Assembly: GCA_963774415.1 (NCBI GenBank)
Contig: CAVZEU010000004.1
Location: 186,001-250,000 of the forward strand
DNA length: 64,000 nt
Direction: 5' to 3'
Origin: SZUA-36 sp963774415
Lineage (GTDB): Bacteria; Pseudomonadota; Gammaproteobacteria; Xanthomonadales; SZUA-36
The notes below the pieces were generated by a model that saw only the letters and a list, made by a program, of their open reading frames with translations, had not been told where the DNA came from and ran no database searches. Within the stretch, counting starts at the first letter, position 1; every line of letters begins with the position of its first letter. Shown piece by piece: positions 15,960-24,234 of this stretch. The position numbers and the translations under genes were made by a program.

Positions 15960-15982
15960 GGCGCCAGCCGCACGCTGGCGCC
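15960..15982 (+). other. GC-rich hairpin downstream of cysK
   Basis: GGCGCCAGC, CGCAC, GCTGGCGCC followed by GGGGGTTTGG: a 9-bp perfect stem 34 bp after the cysK stop. It may act as a weak terminator; the T run is poor. Confidence 0.5.
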
Positions 15983-16042
15983 GGGGGTTTGGCTCGTGTG
16001 TTTGCAGCCGCCAGGGCGGGGGTTCATGTGCAGGGTGGCCGG

Positions 16043-16141
16043 GATGGCGGTGGTCTGCGGGCGGGACCGTGCATCCGTCGGGAACGGCTGCCGAGCGCCC
16101 AGGACGGCTCGAGCGTGTCCCGCACCCAGGCAACCGCCGTC
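16043..16141 (+). repeat. Family B structured repeat, copy B1
   Basis: Conserved 59-bp core at 16063-16121 (begins GGGACCGTGCATCCGTCGGG, ends GAGCGTGTCCC) flanked by copy-specific arms (16043-16067 and 16117-16141) that are imperfect inverted repeats of each other. Inside the core GCATCCG can pair with CGGCTGC, and CGAGC with GCTCG. It lies between convergent cysK and oxyR. Other copies: 20486-20586 and 62794-62895. Confidence 0.78.
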
Positions 16142-16180
16142 CGCTTCGGTATCCCGGGCGCGGATCGCCCGGGCCAGCGA

Positions 16181-17083
16181 TTACAATTGCAACAGCGAGG
16201 CCGGTCTGACTTTCAGGCTGTCCGCCAGTTCGTGCAGAAACTCCACCAAGGGTGACGAGTTGCGCCAGACCAGCGCCAGCGTGCGGCTGGGCACCGGCGC
16301 CTCGAACGGGCGCAGCACGATGTTTTCCGTGGCCGGTATCGGCGGTTTGACCGACAGCATCGGCATCAGCGTCACGCCGGCGTTGGTGGCCACCATCTGG
16401 CGCAGGGTTTCCATGCTGGTGGCGTGAAAGTCCATGCGCTCGTGCGCGCCGGCCAGTTCGCACACGTCGAGCGCGTGCTGCCGGAGGCAGTGGCCCTCTT
16501 CCAGCAACAGCAATTCCTCGCCTTCGAGGTCGCGCATGTTGATGCTCTGCTTGTCGCTGAGCGGATGACTGGCGGGTATTCCCATGACGAACGGTTCCTC
16601 GAACAGGATTTCCATGTCCAGGCCGTTGGCCTCGATCGGCAGCGCCAGGATACCGGCGTCCATGCGCCCCTGGTCCAGCTGTTTCAGGATGTCGTCGGTT
16701 TTTTCTTCCGCGAGCTGCAGCCGCAAGTCGGGATAGCGCCGGCGGATCCCGGGAATCACGTGGGGCAGAAGGTACGGCGCCAGCGTCGGGAATATGCCGA
16801 GCTTGAGGACACCGGTCGCCGGGTCCTTGCTCAGCCTCGCCGCCGTTTTCAAGTGATCGATATCGCGCAGTATGTGGCGCGCGCGGTGAGCGATGTCTTC
16901 CCCGACCGGGGTCAGCATGACCTTGCGCGGGGCGCGTTCCACCAGGGAAACGCCCAGCTCCTCCTCGAGCTTGCGTATCTGTGTGCTCAGCGTCGGCTGG
17001 CTGACGAAACAGGCGTCGGCCGCCTTGCTGAAATGGCGCAGTTCCGCGAGTTTGACGAAGTATTGCAGGGCCCGAAAATTCAT
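16181..17083 (-). CDS. oxyR: Hydrogen-peroxide sensor OxyR (LysR family)
   Basis: A 300-residue LysR-type regulator. The N-terminal helix-turn-helix is FSKAADACFVSQPTLSTQIRKLEEELG. The redox pair falls at exactly the E. coli positions, C199 in LLLLEEGHCLR and C208 in ALDVCELAG, followed by FHATSMETLRQMV. Peroxide forms the disulfide and activates transcription. ATG 17083 matches the family start; AAAGG abuts the codon, so initiation may be weak or autoregulated. A perfect ATAG-N7-CTAT lies 10 bp upstream. Divergent from the START-like gene. Confidence 0.95.
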   Translation of the reverse strand: MNFRALQYFVKLAELRHFSKAADACFVSQPTLSTQIRKLEEELGVSLVERAPRKVMLTPVGEDIAHRARHILRDIDHLKTAARLSKDPATGVLKLGIFPTLAPYLLPHVIPGIRRRYPDLRLQLAEEKTDDILKQLDQGRMDAGILALPIEANGLDMEILFEEPFVMGIPASHPLSDKQSINMRDLEGEELLLLEEGHCLRQHALDVCELAGAHERMDFHATSMETLRQMVATNAGVTLMPMLSVKPPIPATENIVLRPFEAPVPSRTLALVWRNSSPLVEFLHELADSLKVRPASLLQL

Positions 17084-17092
17084 CCTTTAATG

Positions 17093-17107
17093 ATAGCTGC
17101 AAGCTAT
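17093..17107 (-). promoter_or_regulatory. Candidate OxyR operator half (autoregulation)
   Basis: ATAG, 7 nt, CTAT, with palindromic arms ATAGCT and AGCTAT. This is the unit of the known E. coli OxyR site (ATAG-N7-CTAT repeated after 7 bp). The second unit is not recognisable. It sits 10-24 bp upstream of the oxyR start codon, where binding would block oxyR itself. Confidence 0.5.
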
Positions 17108-17227
17108 GTAAAAGTAAATTTCTATTTGCAATAACTTTTAAACGAGCATCGATTCCTGAAAGCTTTCCGAGCGGACGGCGGTCAATTCACGCAATATCTC
17201 CTATAGTCGGGTTGGTATGGAACGACT

Positions 17228-17914
17228 ATGAATGCAAGCCACCAACACCGGCGGCGTGGTGACGGGACGCGCTGGCTCGCGGCCGCATGGCTGTCCGTCT
17301 GCGCGCTGGCGGGGGCACAGGCCGACCCGGGTGCGCCGTCGCCCGGCGAGATGGAGCGGCTCGAGCGGGGCGAGGTCCTGCTGGAGACGATCCACGAGGA
17401 CAAATCCGGCGGCGCGGCGCGTGTCAGGGCCCTGTTTCACACGGACGCGGCGGCGATCTGGAATATCATCGGTTACTGCAAGTACGCCTACGTTTACCTG
17501 AAAGGCCTGGAACTCTGCCAGGTCGTCAAGCCCGGTTTGCAGCAGACGCGAATCCGCCACCGGCTCAAGCGCAGTTGGTACACGCCGACGCTGGACTACA
17601 CCTTCGACGCCAGCCGGTCCGCTGCTCGCATGGGCGAGTTCAGCCTCGTCGAGGGCAATCTGAAAGTCCTCGAGGGCCGCTGGACCCTGTCGGAGTTGCC
17701 GGGTCAAAGAGGCATCATCGTCAGCCAGGAGATCAGGATTCAGCCGCAGTTCCCGACGCCGAAATGGCTGCTGCGGCGCAGCCTGCGCCGCGATCTGCCG
17801 GACATGCTGGCCTGCATCCGCGGGCTGGCCGGGGCCTCGGGCGATGCGACCCGCATCGACACCGACCTCGGGCGCTGCCCCGGAGACCCCGAGAGCATAA
17901 GCGCAGGAAATTAA
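17228..17914 (+). CDS. Putative periplasmic START/SRPBCC-like protein
   Basis: A 228-residue precursor with a signal peptide (TRWLAAAWLSVCALAGAQA). The mature part resembles polyketide-cyclase/START-like folds: VRALFHTDAAAIWNIIGYCKYAYVYLKG, then alternating strands (YTFDASRSAARMGEF, RGIIVSQEIRIQPQF) and a C-terminal amphipathic helix (LRRDLPDMLACIRGLAG). Such folds bind hydrophobic ligands; the ligand is unknown. Divergent from oxyR with a shared 144-bp promoter region, so peroxide control is possible. It precedes trpS by 66 bp. Confidence 0.72.
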   Translation: MNASHQHRRRGDGTRWLAAAWLSVCALAGAQADPGAPSPGEMERLERGEVLLETIHEDKSGGAARVRALFHTDAAAIWNIIGYCKYAYVYLKGLELCQVVKPGLQQTRIRHRLKRSWYTPTLDYTFDASRSAARMGEFSLVEGNLKVLEGRWTLSELPGQRGIIVSQEIRIQPQFPTPKWLLRRSLRRDLPDMLACIRGLAGASGDATRIDTDLGRCPGDPESISAGN

Positions 17915-17980
17915 GCCACCCAAGCCGGTACGATTCGCTTAAAATGACCCTTTTGGTTTTTAGGCAGCAATACCCAGATC

Positions 17981-18988
17981 ATGAGCAAGCGCACCGTTCT
18001 TACCGGTATCACGACCACCGGCACGCCGCACCTGGGCAATTATGTCGGCGCCATCAAGCCGTGCATCGTCGCCAGTCACAACGCCAACGTCCGGTCCTTC
18101 TACTTCCTGGCCGACTACCACGCCCTGATCAAGTGCCGGGATCCCGAGGTGGTGCACCGCTCGACGCTGGAAATTGCCGCGACCTGGCTGGCGCTGGGCC
18201 TGGACACCGACAAGGCGATTTTCTATCGCCAGTCGGACATTCCGGAGATCACGGAACTGACCTGGCTGCTGACCTGCATCACGGCCAAGGGCCTGATGAA
18301 CCGGGCCCACGCCTACAAGGCCGCGGTGCAGGACAACACCGCCGCCGGCGAGGACCCGGATGCCGCCGTTGACATGGGCTTGTTCTGCTACCCCATCCTG
18401 ATGGCGGCCGACATCCTGATCTTCAAGGCCGACCAGGTGCCGGTCGGGCGCGACCAGGCGCAGCACCTGGAGATGGCGCGTGACATCGCCCAGCGCTTCA
18501 ACCACCTGTACGGAGAGCATTTCGTGTTGCCGGCGGCGCAACTGGACGACAATGTCGCCGTGCTGCCGGGAACCGATGGGCGCAAAATGTCGAAGAGCTA
18601 TAACAACGCCATCGATTTGTGGCTGCCCGAGAAGAAACTGCGCAAGGCCATCATGAAGATCGTCACCAATTCGCTCGAACCCGGCGAGCCCAAAGACACA
18701 CAGGGTTCGGCCCTGTTCGCGATTTACTCGGCTTTTGCCAGTGACCGGCAGCGCGAGCAGATGAAACAGGCTTTCGCCGACGGCATCGGCTGGGGTGACG
18801 CCAAGCAGCAGTGCTTCGAGTTGATCAACAGTGAATTGGAGGAGGCCCGGGGCGTTTACTCAGAATTGATATCGCAACCGGCCAGGATAGAAGAACACCT
18901 CAACGAGGGCGCGGCGCGCGCACGCAAAATCGCCACGCCATTTTTGCAGCGCATACGTGACGCGGTTGGAATTCGGCCGCTGCGCTGA
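17981..18988 (+). CDS. trpS: Tryptophanyl-tRNA synthetase
   Basis: A 335-residue class Ic aminoacyl-tRNA synthetase charging tRNA-Trp. The HIGH-equivalent is TGTPHLGNYVG (13-23). Trp-recognition segments PILMAADILIFKADQVPVG and the KMSKS loop (GRKMSKSYNN, about residue 200) are intact, and the C-terminal anticodon-binding helices are complete. Starts at ATG 17981. The mscS gene follows 20 bp later and is likely co-transcribed. Confidence 0.96.
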   Translation: MSKRTVLTGITTTGTPHLGNYVGAIKPCIVASHNANVRSFYFLADYHALIKCRDPEVVHRSTLEIAATWLALGLDTDKAIFYRQSDIPEITELTWLLTCITAKGLMNRAHAYKAAVQDNTAAGEDPDAAVDMGLFCYPILMAADILIFKADQVPVGRDQAQHLEMARDIAQRFNHLYGEHFVLPAAQLDDNVAVLPGTDGRKMSKSYNNAIDLWLPEKKLRKAIMKIVTNSLEPGEPKDTQGSALFAIYSAFASDRQREQMKQAFADGIGWGDAKQQCFELINSELEEARGVYSELISQPARIEEHLNEGAARARKIATPFLQRIRDAVGIRPLR

Positions 18989-19008
18989 CGGCAACGGAGG
19001 TCTATGGC

Positions 19009-20163
19009 ATGTTTGAGGCAAGCGGAACAGCGGCGGCCAGCGGTACTGACGGCGAACTGGACCTGGTAGGGCACGTACCGGGCTGGCTGCAACCGGCATG
19101 GGATTTTCTGGCGCCTTATCCCGGGTTCCTGACGCTGTTACTGGTCATCGCCGCCTGGTTCGTGGGCTGGCTGGTGAAACTCGTGATCCGGCAGGGCCTG
19201 GAAAAACTGACGTCGAAAACCGTATCGGTGGTGGACGATCAGCTGGCGGAATACCTGACCAGCCCGATTACGCTGACCACGGTGGTGCTGGCGTTGATGC
19301 TGGCGCTCACGGCCTTCGACCTGCCCCAGGGGCTGCACGACGCGACCCTGGCGGTGCTGGCGACGATCCTGCTGCTGGCCTGGACCCGGGCCGGCTTGCG
19401 CACCGCGCGCATCGTGCTCGAACTGGTCGGCGCCGTCCGCGATCGATTCGAAATCATCCAGGAACGCACCATTCCGCTGTTCGACATGAGCATCAAGATG
19501 CTCATCGTCGGCGCGGCCGCCTATGCCTTCCTGTTGATCTGGGGCATCGACCCGACCGCCTGGCTAGCCTCGGCCGGTGTCATCGGCATCGCCGTCGGTT
19601 TCGCCGCCCGCGATTCGCTGGCGAACCTTTTTTCGGGGATATTCATCGTCGCCGATGCGCCTTACAAGATCGGCGACTACATCGTTCTTGGCACCGGCGA
19701 GCGCGGCGAGGTCACGCACCTGGGGATGCGCTCGACCCGGCTCTTGACACGCGACGACGTGGAAGTGACGATCCCGAACTCGGTTATCGCCAACGCGAAA
19801 ATCGTCAATGAAAGCGGCGGGCCGTGGGAGAAAAACCGCATCAGGGTGCCCGTCGGCGTCGCCTACGGCAGCGATGTCGACGAGGTCTGCGAGGTCCTCG
19901 AGCGGGTCGCCACGGAGCACGGGGAAATCGTCGGGGATCCCGCGCCGAGGGTGAGGATGCGCGCCTTCGGCGCCAGTTCGCTGGATTTCGAGTTGCTGGC
20001 CTGGATCGAGCATCCGAAATTGCGCGGCCGGGTGCGGCATGAATTGCTGAAGGCCGTCTACAAGGCCTTCATCGAGCGAGGCATCGAGATTCCGTTCCCG
20101 CAATCCGACGTGTACTTAAAGAGCGTACCCAGGGGCTTCGTTCGCGAAGAGGAACGTTCCTAG
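19009..20163 (+). CDS. Small-conductance mechanosensitive channel, MscS family
   Basis: A 384-residue inner-membrane channel. Helices at about 40-60, 85-105, 115-130 and 160-180 precede the pore/TM3 segment (SAGVIGIAVGFAARDSLANLFSGIF). The upper beta domain follows (GDYIVLGTGERGEVTHLGMRSTRL, DDVEVTIPNSVIANAKIVN), then the alpha/beta C-domain ending ERGIEIPFPQSDVYL. It opens on membrane tension and releases solutes. The TAG stop (20161-20163) coincides with the first bases of repeat element A3. Confidence 0.92.
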   Translation: MFEASGTAAASGTDGELDLVGHVPGWLQPAWDFLAPYPGFLTLLLVIAAWFVGWLVKLVIRQGLEKLTSKTVSVVDDQLAEYLTSPITLTTVVLALMLALTAFDLPQGLHDATLAVLATILLLAWTRAGLRTARIVLELVGAVRDRFEIIQERTIPLFDMSIKMLIVGAAAYAFLLIWGIDPTAWLASAGVIGIAVGFAARDSLANLFSGIFIVADAPYKIGDYIVLGTGERGEVTHLGMRSTRLLTRDDVEVTIPNSVIANAKIVNESGGPWEKNRIRVPVGVAYGSDVDEVCEVLERVATEHGEIVGDPAPRVRMRAFGASSLDFELLAWIEHPKLRGRVRHELLKAVYKAFIERGIEIPFPQSDVYLKSVPRGFVREEERS

Positions 20164-20391
20164 CCCGGATATTGCACCAGCCGGCCACTGGCCTCACCAT
20201 AAACTGATGAATTTACAAAGTAAAATGACGATTTATCAAATTTGTTCCAGGGTACACTTTGTAACCGGCCAGGGATCTATCCCGGCCCTGCCTTGTCCAG
20301 GCACACCTGGGCTTGGGCTTCCCTCCAGCCCGGCGCCCAGCCGCACCTGTTCTGCAGCAGCATCCGGGATGCTGGTGCAATATCCGGGCTA
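20161..20391. mobile_element. Family A inverted-repeat element, copy A3
   Basis: A 231-bp element with perfect 21-bp terminal repeats (left TAGCCCGGATATTGCACCAG at 20161; right arm 20371-20391). Internal pairs: CTGGCC (20188) with GGCCAG (20267); ATCCCGG (20279) with CCGGGAT (20364); CTGGGC (20307) with GCCCAG (20335). Compared with A1 and A4 the sequences differ but each pair remains complementary. The apical hairpin of the other copies is missing. It lies between convergent mscS and proS. Confidence 0.82.
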
Positions 20392-20485
20392 GCTGCGCTG
20401 CCTGGCTCGGCGCGTGTGAGAGCAGCGGCCATCTGAATGGTGTGCCCATCTTACCCATTGAAGCCGCAAATTGAATCGGGTGTGC

Positions 20486-20586
20486 GGGCAGCGGACAGCT
20501 GCCCCGGGACACGTTCAAGACATCCTGTTCGCTCGGCATCCGCTCCCGGCGGATGCACGGTCCCGGCTGCAGCCGACCCGCTGCCC
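20486..20586 (-). repeat. Family B structured repeat, copy B2
   Basis: Core at 20506-20564, minus strand (GGGACCGTGCATCCGCCGGG to GAACGTGTCCC). The arms at 20486-20510 and 20560-20586 pair with each other, sharing the distal GGGCAGCGG/CCGCTGCCC. The core hairpin GCATCCG/CGGATGC is perfect. It sits 95 bp from element A3 in the same convergent gap. Confidence 0.78.
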
Positions 20587-20609
20587 TTTCCACCTTCGAT
20601 GCGGTGCTG

Positions 20610-20787
20610 TTGCTCTTCAATTCCCATTGGGAGATGCCGAATGCGCCCGCAGCGGCCGGCAGGAATGAACAGGGAGGTTCATTCCAGCGAGGCCCGGCCC
20701 CGGACGGGACGCGCCGAGCGGTGACGTCAAGCAAGGGTGCTTGAGGGCAGCCACGCAGTGGTCATCGGACAGGGGATTGAAGAGCAA
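20610..20787. repeat. Structured inverted-repeat region (single copy)
   Basis: Outer arms TTGCTCTTCAATTCCC (20610-20625) and GGGGATTGAAGAGCAA (20772-20787) are inverted repeats with one mismatch. Inside lie two good hairpins: GGAATGAAC-agggag-GTTCATTCC (20662-20685) and TCAAGCA-aggg-TGCTTGA (20727-20744). No gene is evident in 20392-20886. The region resembles families A and B in style but shares no core with them. Confidence 0.6.
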
Positions 20788-20886
20788 AAGCGGCGCGTTG
20801 ATCATGGGACAGGCGGCTGCCCGCTGCCCGACCAAAATTGCCGGTAAAACCTCGAGGCACCTGCGACACCCGTGGTTTTCCGGGGC

Positions 20887-22611
20887 TTAACCGGCGGGAT
20901 TCAGTTTTTCCAGCAGGGCTTGTGCGGCGCCATCGAGCGGCAGGGTGGAGTCTTCCGTGTCCTGGCGGCGGCGGTATTCCAGCACGCCGTCATCGAGGCC
21001 GCGCTCGCCGACGACGATGCGGTGGGGGATGCCGATCAGCTCCACGTCGTTGAACATGACGCCGGGGCGCAGGTTGCGGTCGTCGTAAAAGACATCGACA
21101 CCCGCCTCGACGAGCTCCGCGTAGAGCTTGTCCGCGGCCTCCCTTACGCGGTGGGATTTCTTCGCGTTCATCGGCAACAGCGCCACCTGGAACGGTGCGA
21201 TCGGCTCCGGCCAGCAAATGCCGCGCTCGTCGTGGTTCTGCTCGATGGCCGCCGCGACGATGCGTGAAACGCCGATGCCGTAACAACCCATCGGCATGAT
21301 GTGGGATTTGCCGTCTTCGCCGAGCACCACCGCGTTCATTTTTTCGGAATACGCCGTGCCGAGCTGGAAGATGTGCCCGACCTCGATCCCGCGAGCCAGT
21401 CGCAGGCGGCCCTTGCCGTCCGGGCTCGGATCGCCCTCGATGGCGTTCCTGAGGTCGGCGACGCGCGGCAGCTCGAGGTCGCGGCCCCAGTTGACGCCGA
21501 AATAGTGGTGACCGTCTTCATTGGCGCCGGCGGCGAAGTCGGACAGCAGCGCCACGTCCTGGTCGACGATGACGGGCAGGCCGATGCCGAGCGGGCCCAG
21601 GGAACCCGGGCCGGCGCCGATGGCCTCGCGGATGTCCTCGTCACTGGCGAATTCCAGCGGCGAGGCGACTTCCTCCAGCTTGGCGGCTTTGACCGGGTTG
21701 AGCGTGTGGTCGCCGCGCACCAGCAGCGCGACAAAGTCCGAGTCACAGTCCGGCGAGGCCTGCACGATCAATGTCTTGACCGTTTTCTCGACCGCCACGC
21801 CGTGACGCTCGACCAGCTCGGCAATCGTGTGCGTGTCCGGTGTCGGCACCCGCCGCAGTTCCTCGGCGGGCGCGGCCGCGCTCCCGGTCGCCGGCGGCAG
21901 GGCCGCGAGTTCGACGTTGCAGGCGTAGTCGGAGCCATCGGCAAAGGCGATCAGGTCCTCGCCGGAATCGGCCAGCACGTGGAATTCGTGGGACTTGTGG
22001 CCGCCGATGGCGCCGGAATCGGCTTCCACCGCGCGAAAGTGCAAACCGGTACGCGTGAAAATGCGCGAATAGACTGCGTACATCTCCCAGTAGGTTTCAT
22101 CCAGGCTCGCGTGGTCGATGTGAAAGGAGTAGGCGTCTTTCATCAGGAATTCGCGCGAGCGCATCACGCCGAAGCGCGGCCGGATCTCATCGCGGAACTT
22201 GGTCTGTATCTGGTAGAAAGTCACCGGCAGTTGCTTGTAGCTGCGCAACTCGTTGCGGACGAAATCCGTGATGACCTCTTCGTGCGTGGGCCCGAAACAG
22301 TAGTCGCGCCCCGCGCGGTCCCTGATCTTGAGCAATTGCCCGCCGAATTTCTCCCAGCGTCCGGTTTCCTGCCAGAGTTCGGCCGGCTGCACGGCCGGCA
22401 TCAGCATTTCCAGGTAGCCCGCCCGGTCCATTTCTTCGCGCACGATGTCCTCGACTTTTCGCAATACCTTGAGGCCCAGGGGCGACCAGGTGTAGATACC
22501 GGACGTGAGCTTGCGGATCATGCCGCTGCGCAGCATCAGCTGGTGACTGGCGATTTCCGCTTCGGCCGGGGTTTCCCGGGTGGTTTCTAGGTGGAACGCA
22601 CTCGCTTTCAT
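20887..22611 (-). CDS. proS: Prolyl-tRNA synthetase (bacterial type)
   Basis: A 574-residue class II synthetase charging tRNA-Pro. Motif 1 surrounds TSGIYTWSPLGLKVLRKVE; motif 2 is KFRDEIRPRFGVMRSREFLMKDAYSFH; motif 3 is GCYGIGVSRIVAAAIEQNHDE. The insertion domain that edits Ala-tRNA-Pro (about 220-390, with VEKTVKTLIVQ and DEDIREAIGAGPGSLGPLG) is present. The C-terminal anticodon domain ends ALLEKLNPAG. Start at ATG 22611 by homology. Convergent with mscS. Confidence 0.96.
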   Translation of the reverse strand: MKASAFHLETTRETPAEAEIASHQLMLRSGMIRKLTSGIYTWSPLGLKVLRKVEDIVREEMDRAGYLEMLMPAVQPAELWQETGRWEKFGGQLLKIRDRAGRDYCFGPTHEEVITDFVRNELRSYKQLPVTFYQIQTKFRDEIRPRFGVMRSREFLMKDAYSFHIDHASLDETYWEMYAVYSRIFTRTGLHFRAVEADSGAIGGHKSHEFHVLADSGEDLIAFADGSDYACNVELAALPPATGSAAAPAEELRRVPTPDTHTIAELVERHGVAVEKTVKTLIVQASPDCDSDFVALLVRGDHTLNPVKAAKLEEVASPLEFASDEDIREAIGAGPGSLGPLGIGLPVIVDQDVALLSDFAAGANEDGHHYFGVNWGRDLELPRVADLRNAIEGDPSPDGKGRLRLARGIEVGHIFQLGTAYSEKMNAVVLGEDGKSHIMPMGCYGIGVSRIVAAAIEQNHDERGICWPEPIAPFQVALLPMNAKKSHRVREAADKLYAELVEAGVDVFYDDRNLRPGVMFNDVELIGIPHRIVVGERGLDDGVLEYRRRQDTEDSTLPLDGAAQALLEKLNPAG

Positions 22612-22706
22612 TTTGATTCCGCTGGCGGCGGGGCGGCAGGCCCCGCAAAGTGCGCTATTTTAGCCTGCAACGGCAATTGGTACACCTGCCGGTCGAGCAC
22701 GGGCCG

Positions 22707-22734
22707 GCCGGGCGCTGCAGCCGCAGCGCCCGGC
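22707..22734. other. Strong GC hairpin downstream of the DUF4124 gene
   Basis: GCCGGGCGCTGC, AGCC, GCAGCGCCCGGC: a perfect 12-bp stem, 9 bp after the stop of the DUF4124 gene (minus strand). There is no T run, so it is more a transcript-stabilising or rho-dependent structure than a classical terminator. Confidence 0.6.
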
Positions 22735-22742
22735 TAGCGGGA

Positions 22743-23249
22743 TCACTGCTGCTGGTCGGTGCAATTCCTGGATATATATCCCTTGGCGTCGTTGAGCATT
22801 TCAATGCGCTTATTGTCGTCGAGACGGGTCACGGTCCCATCCTTCAGCCGCACCATGACCCGGGTGCTGGGCTCCAGCTGCGTGACCATCTGCTGGGCGC
22901 GCTCGCATTCCGCCTGGACCTTCTGCCTTTGTTCCGCGGCTTCCTGACGCCTCTTGGCCCGTTCGCTGCGTTTTTTCTGGGCGTAGGTGGGCTCCGGCTC
23001 GGCCGCTTTTTGCGCTGGCTGGGCGGCGCCCGCCGCCGGTTTTTCGGGAACTGCGGGCTGGCCGGTGCTGTCGGGTGCCGGCTGGATCGGCACGATTTCG
23101 GCTTTGCCCGCACGCGGTTCCTGGTCGCCGAAATGGACCACGCCGTCCTTGTCCACCCAGCGATAGACCTCGGTCTCGGCCCATGCGCCCGCAGCCGCGA
23201 GGCATACCGCGGCCGTGACCAAAACCATCAAACTTGCTTTTGCATGCAT
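22743..23249 (-). CDS. DUF4124 domain-containing exported protein
   Basis: A 168-residue precursor. A signal peptide (VLVTAAVCLAAAGAWA) precedes the DUF4124 segment TEVYRWVDKDGVVHFGDQEP (residues 25-44). A Pro/Ala-rich linker follows, then a charged coiled coil (QKKRSERAKRRQEAAEQRQK) and a C-terminal part with two cysteines. DUF4124 proteins are common in gammaproteobacterial envelopes and have no established function. It stands alone, divergent from pssA across a 139-bp gap. Confidence 0.85.
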   Translation of the reverse strand: MHAKASLMVLVTAAVCLAAAGAWAETEVYRWVDKDGVVHFGDQEPRAGKAEIVPIQPAPDSTGQPAVPEKPAAGAAQPAQKAAEPEPTYAQKKRSERAKRRQEAAEQRQKVQAECERAQQMVTQLEPSTRVMVRLKDGTVTRLDDNKRIEMLNDAKGYISRNCTDQQQ

Positions 23250-23388
23250 CTTCGCGTCCTTTTTCGAAGCATCCGGGCCAAGTTTATATCACAGGGCACG
23301 CGCTGTCCCCAAGGACCGCCGCGGCAAGCTGCCGAATGCCGCGGCCAGCGTGTTATTATCCGTTGCTCCAAGGCTTGCGGGAATTCTG

Positions 23389-24234
23389 ATGGGTTCAGAC
23401 AAGACAAATGACGGGCACCTGAGCAGGACCGGCCGCAGACGCGGCGTGTTCCTGTTGCCGAACCTGTTGACGTCGGGTGCGCTGTTTGCCGGGTTCTATT
23501 CCATCATATCCGGCATCAACGGCCGTTACGAGGCCGCGGCGGTGGCCGTGATCGTGGCCGGCCTGCTGGACGGACTGGACGGCCGGGTCGCGCGGCTGAC
23601 CAATACGCAAAGCGATTTCGGCGTGCAATACGACAGCATGTCCGACCTGATTTCGTTTGGCCTCGCGCCGGCCTTGCTGGCATTCAACTGGTCGCTCTCG
23701 AGCTTGCGCGAAATCAGCATCACCGCGGGCAAGCTCGGCTGGCTGGCCGCTTTCCTGTTCGCCGCCTGCGCGGCGTTGCGGCTGGCGCGTTTCAACACCC
23801 AGGCGGGCAGTGCGGACAAGCGTTACTTCCAGGGCCTGGCCAGCCCGGCCGCGGCCGGCACGCTGGCCTTTACGGTCTGGTTTTTCGTCGACAACCACAT
23901 CGCCGGCGACAGCGTGCGCTGGCTCATATTTTTTGAAACGGCGGTGCTCGGCATCCTGATGTTTTCACGCGTGCGCTACCTCAGTTTCAAGGTCGGGCCG
24001 AGCGGCGACAAGGTGCCCCTGAGGTGGGTGCTGCTGGCGGTGCTGATTATCGTCCTGCTGGCGCTCGACCCGGCGACGATGGGGATGCTCTTCGGGATCG
24101 CCTACGTATTGTCCGGGCTGATCATGACCATCGCCGGGCGCCGCAATCGCATCAGCAGACGCCTGCAGCGGCCGCACCGGGCGCTGCGGAAACAGCCGCG
24201 CGGGTCTGCCGAGGCCGATGACCGGGATGCTTGA
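23389..24234 (+). CDS. pssA: CDP-diacylglycerol-serine O-phosphatidyltransferase
   Basis: A 281-residue polytopic membrane enzyme, the first step toward phosphatidylethanolamine. The CDP-alcohol phosphotransferase motif is complete: D64-G-x2-A68-R69-x8-G78-x3-D82-x3-D86 in LDGRVARLTNTQSDFGVQYD. About eight hydrophobic segments and a basic tail (RRNRISRRLQRPHRALRKQ) follow. The start at ATG 23389 fits the family N-terminus (RRGVFLLPNLLTSGALFAGF); the open frame upstream is not conserved. It overlaps the holD-like gene by 17 bp. Confidence 0.93.
   Translation: MGSDKTNDGHLSRTGRRRGVFLLPNLLTSGALFAGFYSIISGINGRYEAAAVAVIVAGLLDGLDGRVARLTNTQSDFGVQYDSMSDLISFGLAPALLAFNWSLSSLREISITAGKLGWLAAFLFAACAALRLARFNTQAGSADKRYFQGLASPAAAGTLAFTVWFFVDNHIAGDSVRWLIFFETAVLGILMFSRVRYLSFKVGPSGDKVPLRWVLLAVLIIVLLALDPATMGMLFGIAYVLSGLIMTIAGRRNRISRRLQRPHRALRKQPRGSAEADDRDA

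Noticed and set aside
20392..20886. Several frames of 60-170 residues in the mscS-proS gap
   Set aside because: They coincide with palindromic repeats, are mutually overlapping on both strands, and lack start signals and domains.
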